Shown here: one piece after another, positions 33,218 to 42,205 of the stretch
Position numbering within the stretch: position 1 is the stretch's first letter
How the letters are laid out: the number at the start of each line of letters is the position of its first letter
NCBI GenBank assembly: GCA_035527155.1
Contig: DATLBB010000074.1
Location: 1-64,000 of the forward strand
Origin: CS2-K091 sp035527155
GTDB lineage: Bacteria; Planctomycetota; Phycisphaerae; Sedimentisphaerales; Anaerobacaceae
Length of the DNA stretch: 64,000 nt
Direction of reading: 5' to 3'
Translations under genes and position numbers: made by a program
The notes under the pieces: generated by a model
Database searches by the model: none
Seen by the model: the letters and a program-made list of their open reading frames with translations, nothing else
What the model was told of the DNA's origin: nothing

Positions 33218-35194
33218 ATGGATAGTTTCTCCATAGGTCTTAGCGGCTTTGAGGCGGCGCAGAAGGCCCTTGATACAATCGGCAACAATATTGCCAATGC
33301 GGCAACTGAGGGCTACCACCGCCAGAGAATAAATCTGACTCCAGCATACTCGTCGCAAGTCGGCTCGCTTCAAGTGGGGGGAGGCGTCGATGTTGCCGGC
33401 GTCACGAGAATGGTCGACCGCTTTTTGGAGCAGGAGCTGCTCCGACAGCAGTCGTCATTAGGTCAGGTCTCGCAGGAATTTTCTAAGCTGCGCACAGTCG
33501 AGAGTGCATTCGGAGAGCTTTCAGCCAGTGGCGGCTTGAGCACAGTTATAGATGATTTTTTCAACGCGTTACAAGACCTTAGCGCTCATCCAGCAGAGAT
33601 TATTTATCAAAACCAGGCTGTAACCAAAGCAGAAACTTTAGCTTACCGATTCAGAGCATTAGGAGAATTTCTGACCACCCTGGAAACCAATATCAGGTTA
33701 GAAGCTGAAAATACCGTCGAGCAGATTAATTTGCTGATAGACAGAATAGCCGAGCTAAATGGTGACATAGGAAAGATAGAAATAACCGGTGGGCAGGCCA
33801 ACAACTTATGTGACCAAAGAGACCAAAGCATAACAGAACTGTCTGAATTGATTAATATCGAGACTCAGAACAGAGAATATGGTGTGGTTGATGTCAGTGC
33901 TGCGGGAATACCCGTGGTAACAAGCACCTCTGCCAGCGGATTCGAGGTGGGTTTAAACGAAGACGGGGAGCTGGGTATTTCCATCGCCGGGATGACCGAT
34001 TATAATATAATCGTCGAGGGCGGCGAGCTTGGCGGATTATTGTCGCTAAGAAACACACTTGTCTCTGATGTTCACGATGACCTAAACGATTTAGCAAGCG
34101 GGATAATCCAACAGATAAATCAATACCATGTGCAGGGAGCAGGTTCGGAAGGGTCGTTTTCCCAACTTACCGGCTGGGCGAATACAAGTGGAGATTTATC
34201 CGATTTCAGCACGGTATCTGCCGGCTACGTGTACATCAGGGTCATCAATACAAGCAGTGAGGCAGTAGTGCGAACTGCGATTCCGGTCTCACAGGGCGCT
34301 TCGTCTGATACGTTGACCGAGATAGCCAGCTATATTACAAGCAATGTTGCTAATGTGACTGCTTCGGTGAATTCATCAAATCAGCTGAGCATGACAGCCG
34401 TCACGGGCTATAAATTCGATTTTCTCCCCTATGTCTTGTCTGCGCCTACAGCCAGCACTCTTACCGGAGCATCGCCGCCAACTATATCGGTATCAGGCAT
34501 CTACACAGGCACAGCTAACGACACTTTCAGGTTTACGGTATCAGGCGCCGGCTCGGTAGGCAACGGTACCTTGACGCTTGAAGTGAAGGATGACAGCGGT
34601 GCCGGAGATGTGATTGCCACCCTTAACATTGGTTCCGGTTATGACGCCAGTCCGCTCGATATCGGCAACGGGATTAAAATATCTCTCAGCACCGGCGGTG
34701 ATTTCGGTGCAGGTGACAACTTCGATGTCGATGCGTTTGCAGACACCGATACTTCAGAACTACTGTCAGCGGTTGGAATAAATACGTTTTTTTCCGGCAG
34801 CAGTGCTTCAGATATGGCAGTTTGTTCGGACATATCTGCTACACCCAGGCGAATAGCGACATCTTTAGGGGCGGATATGACCGATAACGCCAATGCCCTG
34901 CGAATGGCAGGTTTGAAGGACGTGGCGCTAAGCAGCCTGAACAGTATGACACCCGGAGAGTTTTATCGCCGGCTGGTTTCAAACACAGGTCAGGAAATTT
35001 CCATTAGACAAATACGAGAGGACAACATCGAGCTTATAATCCAAAACTTTGCCAATCAAAAAAGCGAGATAAGCGACGTCGACATCAACGAGGAAGCAGC
35101 TCAAATGTTGGTCTTCGAACAAATGTACCACGCAATGGCGAAATATATGAGCGTAGTTCAGTCTACGATATCAAACCTTATGGACATAATGTAA
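33218..35194 (+). CDS. flgK: Hook-associated protein 1 FlgK
   Basis: The 658-residue protein starts FSIGLSGFEAAQKALDTIGN and NIANAATEGYHRQRI and ends with VDINEEAAQMLVFEQMYHAM plus KYMSVVQSTISNLMDIM. Usual FlgK is about 550 residues; extra beta-rich sequence lies around 420-510 (GIYTGTANDTFRFTVSGAGS, GNGIKISLSTGGDFGAGDNF). FlgK joins hook and filament. Confidence 0.94.
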   Translation: MDSFSIGLSGFEAAQKALDTIGNNIANAATEGYHRQRINLTPAYSSQVGSLQVGGGVDVAGVTRMVDRFLEQELLRQQSSLGQVSQEFSKLRTVESAFGELSASGGLSTVIDDFFNALQDLSAHPAEIIYQNQAVTKAETLAYRFRALGEFLTTLETNIRLEAENTVEQINLLIDRIAELNGDIGKIEITGGQANNLCDQRDQSITELSELINIETQNREYGVVDVSAAGIPVVTSTSASGFEVGLNEDGELGISIAGMTDYNIIVEGGELGGLLSLRNTLVSDVHDDLNDLASGIIQQINQYHVQGAGSEGSFSQLTGWANTSGDLSDFSTVSAGYVYIRVINTSSEAVVRTAIPVSQGASSDTLTEIASYITSNVANVTASVNSSNQLSMTAVTGYKFDFLPYVLSAPTASTLTGASPPTISVSGIYTGTANDTFRFTVSGAGSVGNGTLTLEVKDDSGAGDVIATLNIGSGYDASPLDIGNGIKISLSTGGDFGAGDNFDVDAFADTDTSELLSAVGINTFFSGSSASDMAVCSDISATPRRIATSLGADMTDNANALRMAGLKDVALSSLNSMTPGEFYRRLVSNTGQEISIRQIREDNIELIIQNFANQKSEISDVDINEEAAQMLVFEQMYHAMAKYMSVVQSTISNLMDIM

Positions 35195-35242
35195 AGGGCA
35201 GGATTTGATTGAAAGGTTTCTCCGTAAGGAGTCCCAAGGACA

Positions 35243-36745
35243 ATGAGCGGAACATTAGGCAATACTTACAATAATATTAACTTTGCACTGAATTTGCACT
35301 CCGAGGCAATGGCCCGCCTGCAGGAACAAGTATCTACGGGCGCCCGGATAAATCGAGCCTCTGACGGCCCATCCGCCGCGTACCGGATTTTAGGGCTCAA
35401 CTCAGAGGAAAGATTACTGGGCAATTACATAAAAAACCTCTCGGATGTTATTGGAACTGTGGAGCTTTCCTCGAACATAATTGGGGATATGTTATCAGGG
35501 TTTACAGGACCTCAGGGAGTGATATCACGTCTAACTCAAATTACCAGCGGCACCTATAGCGCAGAGAGCAGAAAAACCACCGCAGAGGGAATCAACGAAC
35601 AATTGGAACAGATGCTTATGCTGGCCAATACCAAACGTATGGGCCAATACCTGTTTGGGGGCGGTAAGACAAGCTCTGCACCCTATGTCGCAACACGTGT
35701 CGATGGAAAAATCACAAAAGTAACTTACCAGGGCAGCCTTGAGGACCGGGATATAGAGGTGGCTCCGGGTGTCGAATCATCAGCTCTTTATGTGGGCGAT
35801 AATATCTTTCGTTCGAATGATCGCAGTACACCGGAATTTACTCTTGGCAATACCGGCGTTACAGCCGGAACAGGGACATCGAGTGTTACAGGTTTTACCT
35901 GGCTGACCGTGGCCGCCGCGGTAAACGAAAAGCAAACCATTACAATCACGGGAGGGACGCCTACGTCCGGCAATATTAACATAGCCTTCGGTGCTGCGGC
36001 GCCGCTGTCAGTTGATGTTGGCTACCATGCTACTGCTGCTGAAGTTGAAACTGCGTTGGAAACTCTGGGTAGCATTGGCAGTGGTGATGTAACTTGTACC
36101 GGCAATTTTCTTGATGATGCCAATGGTATTACCATTGAATTTACCGGTGCACTGGCACTGACCAACGTTGCAGAGATGGTAGTTACTGATGTCGACCTGG
36201 ATGCCGGAGCGCCGGCAATTTCAACAGACCGGGATGGAGGGATGCAACTTTCCATTGACGGCGGAACGGCAGTTGCTATCCCCATCGGCGATAAGACCAA
36301 CGTGGCTATAACAAATCCGGACGGCAAAGTCCTGTATGTCAATGCCGCGGGAACAATCAGTACCGGTGTTGAGCTGGTAGAGGTACCCGGGACCCATGAT
36401 ATATTCAACACACTCATTACTATTCGGGACGTGCTGAAAAATGTAAAAGGACATACCGATACTCAAGCACGGGAACTGCTGAATAATTCATTTGATTCGC
36501 TGGATGAGCTAAAAAACCTTTTTGCTCAGACTCAAGCTACCGTAGGGTCAAGAATAAACTTTCTGGACACTCTCGAGGACAATCTAACAAATATGAAGTA
36601 CAACACTGAGGATGAAACGACACGCCTGGAGGAAGCCGATATCGCGCAACTTGCGATTGATCTCTCTCGCCGTGAGGTTCTATACCAAATGTCGTTGGCG
36701 ATGGCTGCAAAACTTCTGTCTATGTCGCTGCTGGATTTCCTCTGA
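35243..36745 (+). CDS. flgL: Hook-associated protein 3 FlgL with an inserted module
   Basis: The 500-residue protein starts with a flagellin-like helix (ALNLHSEAMARLQEQVSTGA, RINRASDGPSAAYRI) and ends with the flagellin C-terminal pattern EEADIAQLAIDLSRREVLYQ and MAAKLLSMSLLDFL. Usual FlgL is about 300 residues. The extra part includes residues 228-320, with IAFGAAAPLSVDVGYHATAA and EVETALETLGSIGSGDVTC, a module also found in FliD here. It is the last gene of the flgD operon. Length and lack of a nearby second copy argue against it being flagellin itself. Confidence 0.88.
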   Translation: MSGTLGNTYNNINFALNLHSEAMARLQEQVSTGARINRASDGPSAAYRILGLNSEERLLGNYIKNLSDVIGTVELSSNIIGDMLSGFTGPQGVISRLTQITSGTYSAESRKTTAEGINEQLEQMLMLANTKRMGQYLFGGGKTSSAPYVATRVDGKITKVTYQGSLEDRDIEVAPGVESSALYVGDNIFRSNDRSTPEFTLGNTGVTAGTGTSSVTGFTWLTVAAAVNEKQTITITGGTPTSGNINIAFGAAAPLSVDVGYHATAAEVETALETLGSIGSGDVTCTGNFLDDANGITIEFTGALALTNVAEMVVTDVDLDAGAPAISTDRDGGMQLSIDGGTAVAIPIGDKTNVAITNPDGKVLYVNAAGTISTGVELVEVPGTHDIFNTLITIRDVLKNVKGHTDTQARELLNNSFDSLDELKNLFAQTQATVGSRINFLDTLEDNLTNMKYNTEDETTRLEEADIAQLAIDLSRREVLYQMSLAMAAKLLSMSLLDFL

Positions 36746-37026
36746 CCGACGTCAGTTAGCCGTTGGACTTACGGGGCTGATGGCTGCTGAGAACAACGGT
36801 TAAAAACCAAAGGATGATTCTTAGAATGACATACATGTTTGATATTCATACAAATTGTGCGTTTGGAACCGCAGAATTTCCCGTGGATACCCATCTTGTG
36901 GTTAACGGCACGGGATTTGCACGATGACTATGATGTGGCTATTAGGCCAGAGGTTTATAAATATATCCTGGGGTTCCAACCACAAAATAGTGGGTTTGAG
37001 AACCGCATAAATATGGAGCAAAGCAG
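36746..37026. other. Spacer between flgL and the glycosyltransferase gene
   Basis: The 281-bp spacer holds the sigma-54-like site at 36906. No csrA, fliW or flagellin-type ORF is visible. Confidence 0.55.
36906..36921 (+). promoter_or_regulatory. Sigma-54-like promoter before the glycosyltransferase gene
   Basis: CGGCACGGGATTTGCA: correct -24 and -12 elements and spacing, first base C. It differs at one base from the fliO promoter at 45902-45917 and lies 106 bp before the ATG. Confidence 0.65.
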
Positions 37027-38544
37027 ATGACAGTGGCAACGAATTCGAATCCTTACCAGAGGAGTGTGGAATTAGCCGAACACGGCGATTATCCGGAAGC
37101 TCTCGCTTGTGCTCAAGAACATCTTCGTACAGCACCGGAGGATGTGCAGGCGCTGAACGACGCAGGAGCAATTCTGTATTGCCTGGGCCGCCCCGATGAA
37201 GCCATCGACCATTTCGTCAAAGCCAGGAGTTTGCATGGCGGCTCTGCCGAGATATTGCGGAACCTGGTAGAAGCATATCTTGCCGTCGGCAAAGCAAACG
37301 AAGTTATACAGCTTTTTGATGATATGGAGCAGATGGGCATATTGAACACGGACATACTTAACAGAATCGCCAACGCACTCCTGGACCAGGATAATAAGGG
37401 CGGCGCTATCGAAATTCTGCAACAGTCACTCCAAATCGCCCCCGACCAGAAAATCCTCGAACCGATGATAGAAGTAATCCGTTCTAAAATGCCGAAGGTG
37501 TCTTTTTTCTGCGGCGGCGATGGTATGAGGTCTCTTAACGAAATTACCAAATTTATAAAACGGCGCTTTGAAGTACATCTTTTTGAGGACCAGACAGAAA
37601 AAGAACTGTATGAATCGATGAAATCCAGCGACATCTGCTGGTTTGAGCAGTGCGCCAATCTCGCAGTAACAGCCTCGAAGATGCCGAAAGTTTGCTCTGA
37701 AATTATAAGACTGCAGCACCACGAAGCCTATAAGCAGTGGCCCAAAGAAGTTAACTGGGCCAATATCGACATCCTTGTTACTGTCGGCAACAGCTTTTTC
37801 AGGGACGCTCTTACCCAAACGGTCCCTAAGCTCGATGAGTCAACGTCGATAGTTACTGTTCCCAACGGTGTAAATCTCGAAAAATTTGCATTTACAAATC
37901 GCCAACGCGGCAAAAATATTGCCTTCTTGGGCAATCTGGGAATGGTAACGAATCCCGCTTTTGTCCTGCAGTGTATGCAAAAGCTGCACTACATCGACCC
38001 GGAGTACCGTTTGTTCTTTGGCGAACAATTTGCGGATGCGGCTCTCGAACAATATCTAAGGTATATGGTTGATGCTCTTGGGCTTCGTGATGTAGTGTTC
38101 TTTGCCCCCCCTGCTTTCCTGCGAAAGCAAGAAGGCGGCGCCGAAGATGTGGACTGCTGGCTTGAGGACAAACACTACATCGTTTCCACCAGCATCATTG
38201 AAGGCGATGGTATGGGGCTGCTGGAAGGTATGGCTTGCGGCCTGAAACCGGTTATCCATAACTTTCCAGGCGCCGAGCAGGCGTTTCCATCCGAATTCCT
38301 GTTTAACATCTCCGAAGAATTCTGCGAGCAGATTCTTTCCGATAAGTACGAACCACAATGGTATCGCAGATTTGTTGAGGAAAACTATCCGCTGGAAAAC
38401 CAGTTGATAAATATCAACGACATTTTCACACAGCTTGAACCTGAAAGCGTGACCGGCGACTCGTGGTCCGGGTCGCAGTCCCAGGGGGGACACCTCTCGG
38501 TGGATGCAGAACACAGGATACCAGTCATGAGTTACCAGTCATAA
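37027..38544 (+). CDS. TPR-glycosyltransferase in the flagellar cluster
   Basis: The 505-residue protein has N-terminal TPR repeats (residues 5-150: YPEALACAQEHLRTAPEDVQ, GRPDEAIDHFVKARSLHGGS) and a GT-B glycosyltransferase part (residues 155-480: VTVPNGVNLEKFAFTNRQRG, KNIAFLGNLGMVTNPAFVL, VSTSIIEGDGMGLLEGMACG). The last motif is the GT4-type donor-binding EGxGxxxLE pattern. GGAG precedes the ATG. Flagellin glycosylation is a reasonable inference from its place between flgL and fliD. Palindromic DNA codes the C-terminal QSQGGHLSVD (38478-38504). Confidence 0.8.
   Translation: MTVATNSNPYQRSVELAEHGDYPEALACAQEHLRTAPEDVQALNDAGAILYCLGRPDEAIDHFVKARSLHGGSAEILRNLVEAYLAVGKANEVIQLFDDMEQMGILNTDILNRIANALLDQDNKGGAIEILQQSLQIAPDQKILEPMIEVIRSKMPKVSFFCGGDGMRSLNEITKFIKRRFEVHLFEDQTEKELYESMKSSDICWFEQCANLAVTASKMPKVCSEIIRLQHHEAYKQWPKEVNWANIDILVTVGNSFFRDALTQTVPKLDESTSIVTVPNGVNLEKFAFTNRQRGKNIAFLGNLGMVTNPAFVLQCMQKLHYIDPEYRLFFGEQFADAALEQYLRYMVDALGLRDVVFFAPPAFLRKQEGGAEDVDCWLEDKHYIVSTSIIEGDGMGLLEGMACGLKPVIHNFPGAEQAFPSEFLFNISEEFCEQILSDKYEPQWYRRFVEENYPLENQLININDIFTQLEPESVTGDSWSGSQSQGGHLSVDAEHRIPVMSYQS
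38478..38504. repeat. Palindromic element at the end of the glycosyltransferase gene
   Basis: ccaggggggacacctctcgg is a variant of the flgI/flgJ element, in frame near the stop. Confidence 0.55.
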
Positions 38545-38655
38545 ATCAATGAGCGTGAAGTTAGAGGCGAAGGTCAAGCGTGAAAAAAAGGGTTTTAATT
38601 CGGCGATAGAATTACTCGAAAGAGCAGAGCAAATACCTGAAGGAAAAGAACTGAT

Positions 38656-39318
38656 ATGGACATAACACAAGGCGATACCGGCCAACAGCGTGATTCAACT
38701 CAGCGTTACGAAGTTCTGCAGGAACTTGGTGACTGTTACACCTCTGTCGGAAACTACGAAGAGGCACAACACTACTATGACAAAGCAGCCGTCTTGGGCC
38801 CTGATGAGCCAGGTCCTTATGTTGGGCTCGGAGCAGTGGCCCTGCAAAAGAATCTTCTTGATGACGCCGAAACAGCCTTTAGGGTAGCCTGTCGGCTGGA
38901 CGCCAATTGCGCCAAGGCCTATGCCGGACTCGCTATGGTCGCACAGCAAAGAGCCGACTACAAGCTGGCCTTTGAGATGTATCTTAAATGCCTCGAGCTG
39001 GACACCGACAACCTTATAGCTCTTTTGGGGCTCTTTCAGACCTCCTGCCAGATGGGCTCATTCGCCAAGGTCACCCACTATCTGGAGCTGTATTTGAATA
39101 TGCACCCGGGCGATGCCTCCGTTATGTTCCCTCTGGCGGCGTTGTATATGAAAGATGGCAGGCTTGAGCAGTCCAAAAAAATCCTCCTGGACATGTTAAC
39201 TCTGGACCGAGACAACCAGGATGCAGCTAATCTGCTGGAAGAAGTCGAACACGGTTTGGCCCAGGCAAAACAGGCAGTCCACTCGGGGACGCCTTACGGC
39301 GGAGTCCAAACCAGATGA
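38656..39318 (+). CDS. TPR protein
   Basis: The 220-residue protein consists of about five TPR units (LGDCYTSVGNYEEAQHYYDK, LGAVALQKNLLDDAETAFRV, LAMVAQQRADYKLAFEMYLK, GRLEQSKKILLDMLTLDRDN). AAGGA lies before its ATG. Its C-terminal HSGTPYGGVQTR is coded by a repeat (39277-39307). It overlaps the chaperone-like gene by 4 bp. It may act with the preceding TPR-glycosyltransferase; partner unknown. Confidence 0.75.
   Translation: MDITQGDTGQQRDSTQRYEVLQELGDCYTSVGNYEEAQHYYDKAAVLGPDEPGPYVGLGAVALQKNLLDDAETAFRVACRLDANCAKAYAGLAMVAQQRADYKLAFEMYLKCLELDTDNLIALLGLFQTSCQMGSFAKVTHYLELYLNMHPGDASVMFPLAALYMKDGRLEQSKKILLDMLTLDRDNQDAANLLEEVEHGLAQAKQAVHSGTPYGGVQTR
39277..39307. repeat. Repeat element at the end of the TPR gene
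   Basis: ggggacgccttacggcggag closely matches 32218-32247. It supplies the last codons of the TPR gene. Confidence 0.6.
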
Positions 39319-39662
39319 TTACCGGTAAAACTGAGGTAATTGGCGATAAACAAATACATCTGCTGGATGAGCTGCAAAGTCTGTTGGAAAAGCAGATAGA
39401 GCTGGCGCGGCAGGGCAACGCGGCCGGCAGACGGATTGAGGTTTTAAGCAAGCAAGCCGATTCTCTCGCAGGGAAAATCGTACAGTCAGGAATTCTTGAG
39501 TCAACTGAATTTGAAAATCGGCGGGAGCATTTGAAGAAACTATACGACACACTACGCCTGGCCATCGAAACTCAGAAAGCCGACGTTTCCGAGAAGCTAA
39601 ATCAGGTCCGCAAAGGCAAAAAGACCGTACAGACTTACCATAGTCATATTAGATATATTTGA
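39315..39662 (+). CDS. FliT/FlgN-like export chaperone
   Basis: This 115-residue all-helical protein (HLLDELQSLLEKQIELARQG, RREHLKKLYDTLRLAIETQK) lies just upstream of fliD, where FliT is commonly encoded. Its ATG overlaps the TPR gene's stop. FliT holds FliD before export. Assignment rests on size, helical content and position. Confidence 0.55.
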   Translation: MITGKTEVIGDKQIHLLDELQSLLEKQIELARQGNAAGRRIEVLSKQADSLAGKIVQSGILESTEFENRREHLKKLYDTLRLAIETQKADVSEKLNQVRKGKKTVQTYHSHIRYI

Positions 39663-39669
39663 TTGCGAG

Positions 39670-39696
39670 TTAAGTGAACGTGTCTTTTGCCGAAAA
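39670..39696 (+). promoter_or_regulatory. Sigma-28-like promoter of fliD
   Basis: TTAAGTGA, 11 bases, GCCGAAAA: seven of eight in the -10 and five of eight in the -35. It is placed 80 bp before fliD, a normal late-gene arrangement. Confidence 0.6.
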
Positions 39697-39775
39697 TAGA
39701 GTTTGGAATAGTACACATGTAATGTGTGTTCGGAGACCTTTGTAAGACCGTTAGAGAGCAAAAAGGCAGACAAAA

Positions 39776-42181
39776 ATGGGAATTATACGTCTTCCAGGGC
39801 TGTTAACAGGCCTGGACACAAACACACTCATCGCTCAACTAATGGCAATTAAGCGCCGTCAGCTCAATAAATTAGAAGAAAGCAAAAGCCGGTACGAGCA
39901 AAAAACAAACGCTCTGAACCTCCTGGAAGGCAAGCTCAGCAGCTTAAGAAGCTCAGTTCGATCACTTTCGGACGCAGATGAACTTCGTGCTTTTTCAGCC
40001 TCCTCCAGCGACACCGACATATTGACCGCTCAAGCGTCCTATAACGCTTTTGAAGGCAATCACACGGTTGAAATCAACCAATTGGCCACTGCCGAGCGTT
40101 GGGTTCACACGAACGGCCTTGAATACGTCGAAGATTTAGTCGAAGCAGGAACTTTTATTTACTCATATAACCACAAGGAAACGGTTCTGACGACCACATC
40201 TGATACGACACTGGAGGATTTCGTCGGCTTAATCAATAACGATGCGAACAATCCCGGCGTTACTGCAAGTCTGCTGCACTACAACGACGCCTACCATCTG
40301 GTACTGAATGGCAATGAGGCCGGCACGGATTACAAAATCTTCATAAATGCAGGCAGTACCGAAGTCTGGCAAGCTAAATCGGCTCTTACTAAGGATTCTG
40401 ATAACGCCACTCTGAGCACAAAGATAACAGAGCTTGACCAGTTTACTGTGAACAACGGTCTGCAGGGAGACGAACAGATTCAAATAACTGGTACAGACCA
40501 TAACGGCGCTGATATAACCCAGGTAGACCCCTTCTATATTACGGAAAACACCACAGTTGGCCATCTTCTTTCAGAGATTAATGATGTTTTTGACGGCATC
40601 GCTAAAGCGGTTCTTGAGAATGGCGAAATTATTTTGACAGATAATACCTCCGGCACGAGCAGTCTTTCAATTCTTTTGACTTACGACCCGGGCTCAGGTG
40701 ACACAGATCTGACGTTGCCTGATGAAGTTGGAAATTGGGACGTAACAGAAGGCGGCGGCACAACAGCATCGGGCCTTAACGACGATTTTCAACCAGCAGA
40801 CTTTACTCTAAGCCAGGCTGCTCAGGACTCGAAGATCAAGGTGGACGGCTTTCCTTCAACTTCAGCAGTTGCCGAGGTGCAGCATCTGGACTTTATCAGC
40901 AAGGCAACCAGTGGCACGTGGACCTTGACGTATGATGGGCAAACAACTGCTGCCATCGCCTACAACGCTACCACAGCCGAGGTTCAGGCGGCACTTGAGC
41001 TGTTACCGAACGTCTCTACCGATGATATAACAGTAGGTGGTGATGAATTGACAGCGAATAACGGTACGATGACATTTGAATTCACCAATATACCAGGTGA
41101 CGTTAATATGCTCGTTATCGACTCGAGCAGCCTCACTCCTTCGGACCCTTCGAATTGGGTTTTCACAGAAGAGGAAAAAGGACAGGATGGTTACATCAAC
41201 AGAAGCTCAAATACGGTCGATGATGTGATTAGCGGCGTTACACTGCACCTCCACGATACAACCGAGGCCGGTGGAGAGGAGATAACTCTGACAAGAAATA
41301 TCAAATCGGTCACAGCAAAAATCAATAGTATGATTACGGCCTACAATGCCGTCGTCGTCTATCTTCAGGAAAAGACCGGCTACAATGATGAGCTAAAAAC
41401 CGCCGGCGTGCTAATGGGAGATTACATCGTTTCAACCATAAGGAACAACATTCGCACGCCCATTATTTCCCAAACCAGTGGATTTATAGAAGACATCGAC
41501 ACCTTCCTGTTACCCCTCCACCTCGGCCTTGAGATTGACCGTGACGGTCTGTTGAGTTTGGACTCAAACGTTTTTGATGAAGCTATAGCTGAAGATTATC
41601 TGGGCGCTCTTGCCATAATAGGGGCCGATAAAACGGGAAGCTCGGACAGCAATACCCTCGAGTTTTACAGCGCCAGTAGTAATTATACCACAGCGGGCAG
41701 CTACGACGTTAGGGTCATGATTAACGCCAGCGAACAAATCACCAGCGCCGAAATCAAACTCTCAACAGAAGAGACCTACCGCACTGCAACATACAGCGGC
41801 AATATTGTCACGGGCGACAGCACATTCGACGATAACGGCAACCCAGTGTATCCTGAGAACGGCCTCCAGGTCAGCGTCGACGTAAGCCAGGGCGAAGGCA
41901 CTTACACTGCTACGGTCCGTGTAAAGCAGGGCTTTACCGGCGTTATTCAAGAGGCCATCGATAAAATGATAATGACGGCAACCGGCTCTATCCCGATAAG
42001 CAGAGAACATACCGAAGATATAATTGAGGAAATCGAAAACAGTATCGAGCTCGAAGAACGCCGCCTTACTCGAAGTGAGGAAAGATTGATACAACAATTT
42101 ACCCGCCTCGAGAAAACCTTAACCTTGCTCCAAAACCAGATGACATCCCTCGGTCTTATGATGCAAGTGAGTTATGATTAG
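39776..42181 (+). CDS. fliD: Flagellar filament cap protein FliD, enlarged
   Basis: The 801-residue protein starts with the FliD N-domain LPGLLTGLDTNTLIAQLMAI and EKQ/KTNALNLLEGKLSSL-type helix, and ends with a coiled coil (EERRLTRSEERLIQQFTRLE, KTLTLLQNQMTSLGLMMQ). Usual FliD is 450-550 residues. Extra beta-rich modules lie at 232-303 (also in FlgE) and 367-453 (also in FlgL). FliD caps the filament and folds flagellin; extra domains would be exposed at the tip. It converges on flhB with 24 bp between stop codons. Confidence 0.93.
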   Translation: MGIIRLPGLLTGLDTNTLIAQLMAIKRRQLNKLEESKSRYEQKTNALNLLEGKLSSLRSSVRSLSDADELRAFSASSSDTDILTAQASYNAFEGNHTVEINQLATAERWVHTNGLEYVEDLVEAGTFIYSYNHKETVLTTTSDTTLEDFVGLINNDANNPGVTASLLHYNDAYHLVLNGNEAGTDYKIFINAGSTEVWQAKSALTKDSDNATLSTKITELDQFTVNNGLQGDEQIQITGTDHNGADITQVDPFYITENTTVGHLLSEINDVFDGIAKAVLENGEIILTDNTSGTSSLSILLTYDPGSGDTDLTLPDEVGNWDVTEGGGTTASGLNDDFQPADFTLSQAAQDSKIKVDGFPSTSAVAEVQHLDFISKATSGTWTLTYDGQTTAAIAYNATTAEVQAALELLPNVSTDDITVGGDELTANNGTMTFEFTNIPGDVNMLVIDSSSLTPSDPSNWVFTEEEKGQDGYINRSSNTVDDVISGVTLHLHDTTEAGGEEITLTRNIKSVTAKINSMITAYNAVVVYLQEKTGYNDELKTAGVLMGDYIVSTIRNNIRTPIISQTSGFIEDIDTFLLPLHLGLEIDRDGLLSLDSNVFDEAIAEDYLGALAIIGADKTGSSDSNTLEFYSASSNYTTAGSYDVRVMINASEQITSAEIKLSTEETYRTATYSGNIVTGDSTFDDNGNPVYPENGLQVSVDVSQGEGTYTATVRVKQGFTGVIQEAIDKMIMTATGSIPISREHTEDIIEEIENSIELEERRLTRSEERLIQQFTRLEKTLTLLQNQMTSLGLMMQVSYD

Positions 42182-42205
42182 TGACCGATTACTACCGGCC
42201 CCTGT

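Noticed and set aside
35243..36745. Possible flagellin instead of FlgL
   Set aside because: It directly follows flgK, is preceded by flgN, and internal motifs fit FlgL better; flagellin normally has its own sigma-28 promoter, absent here.
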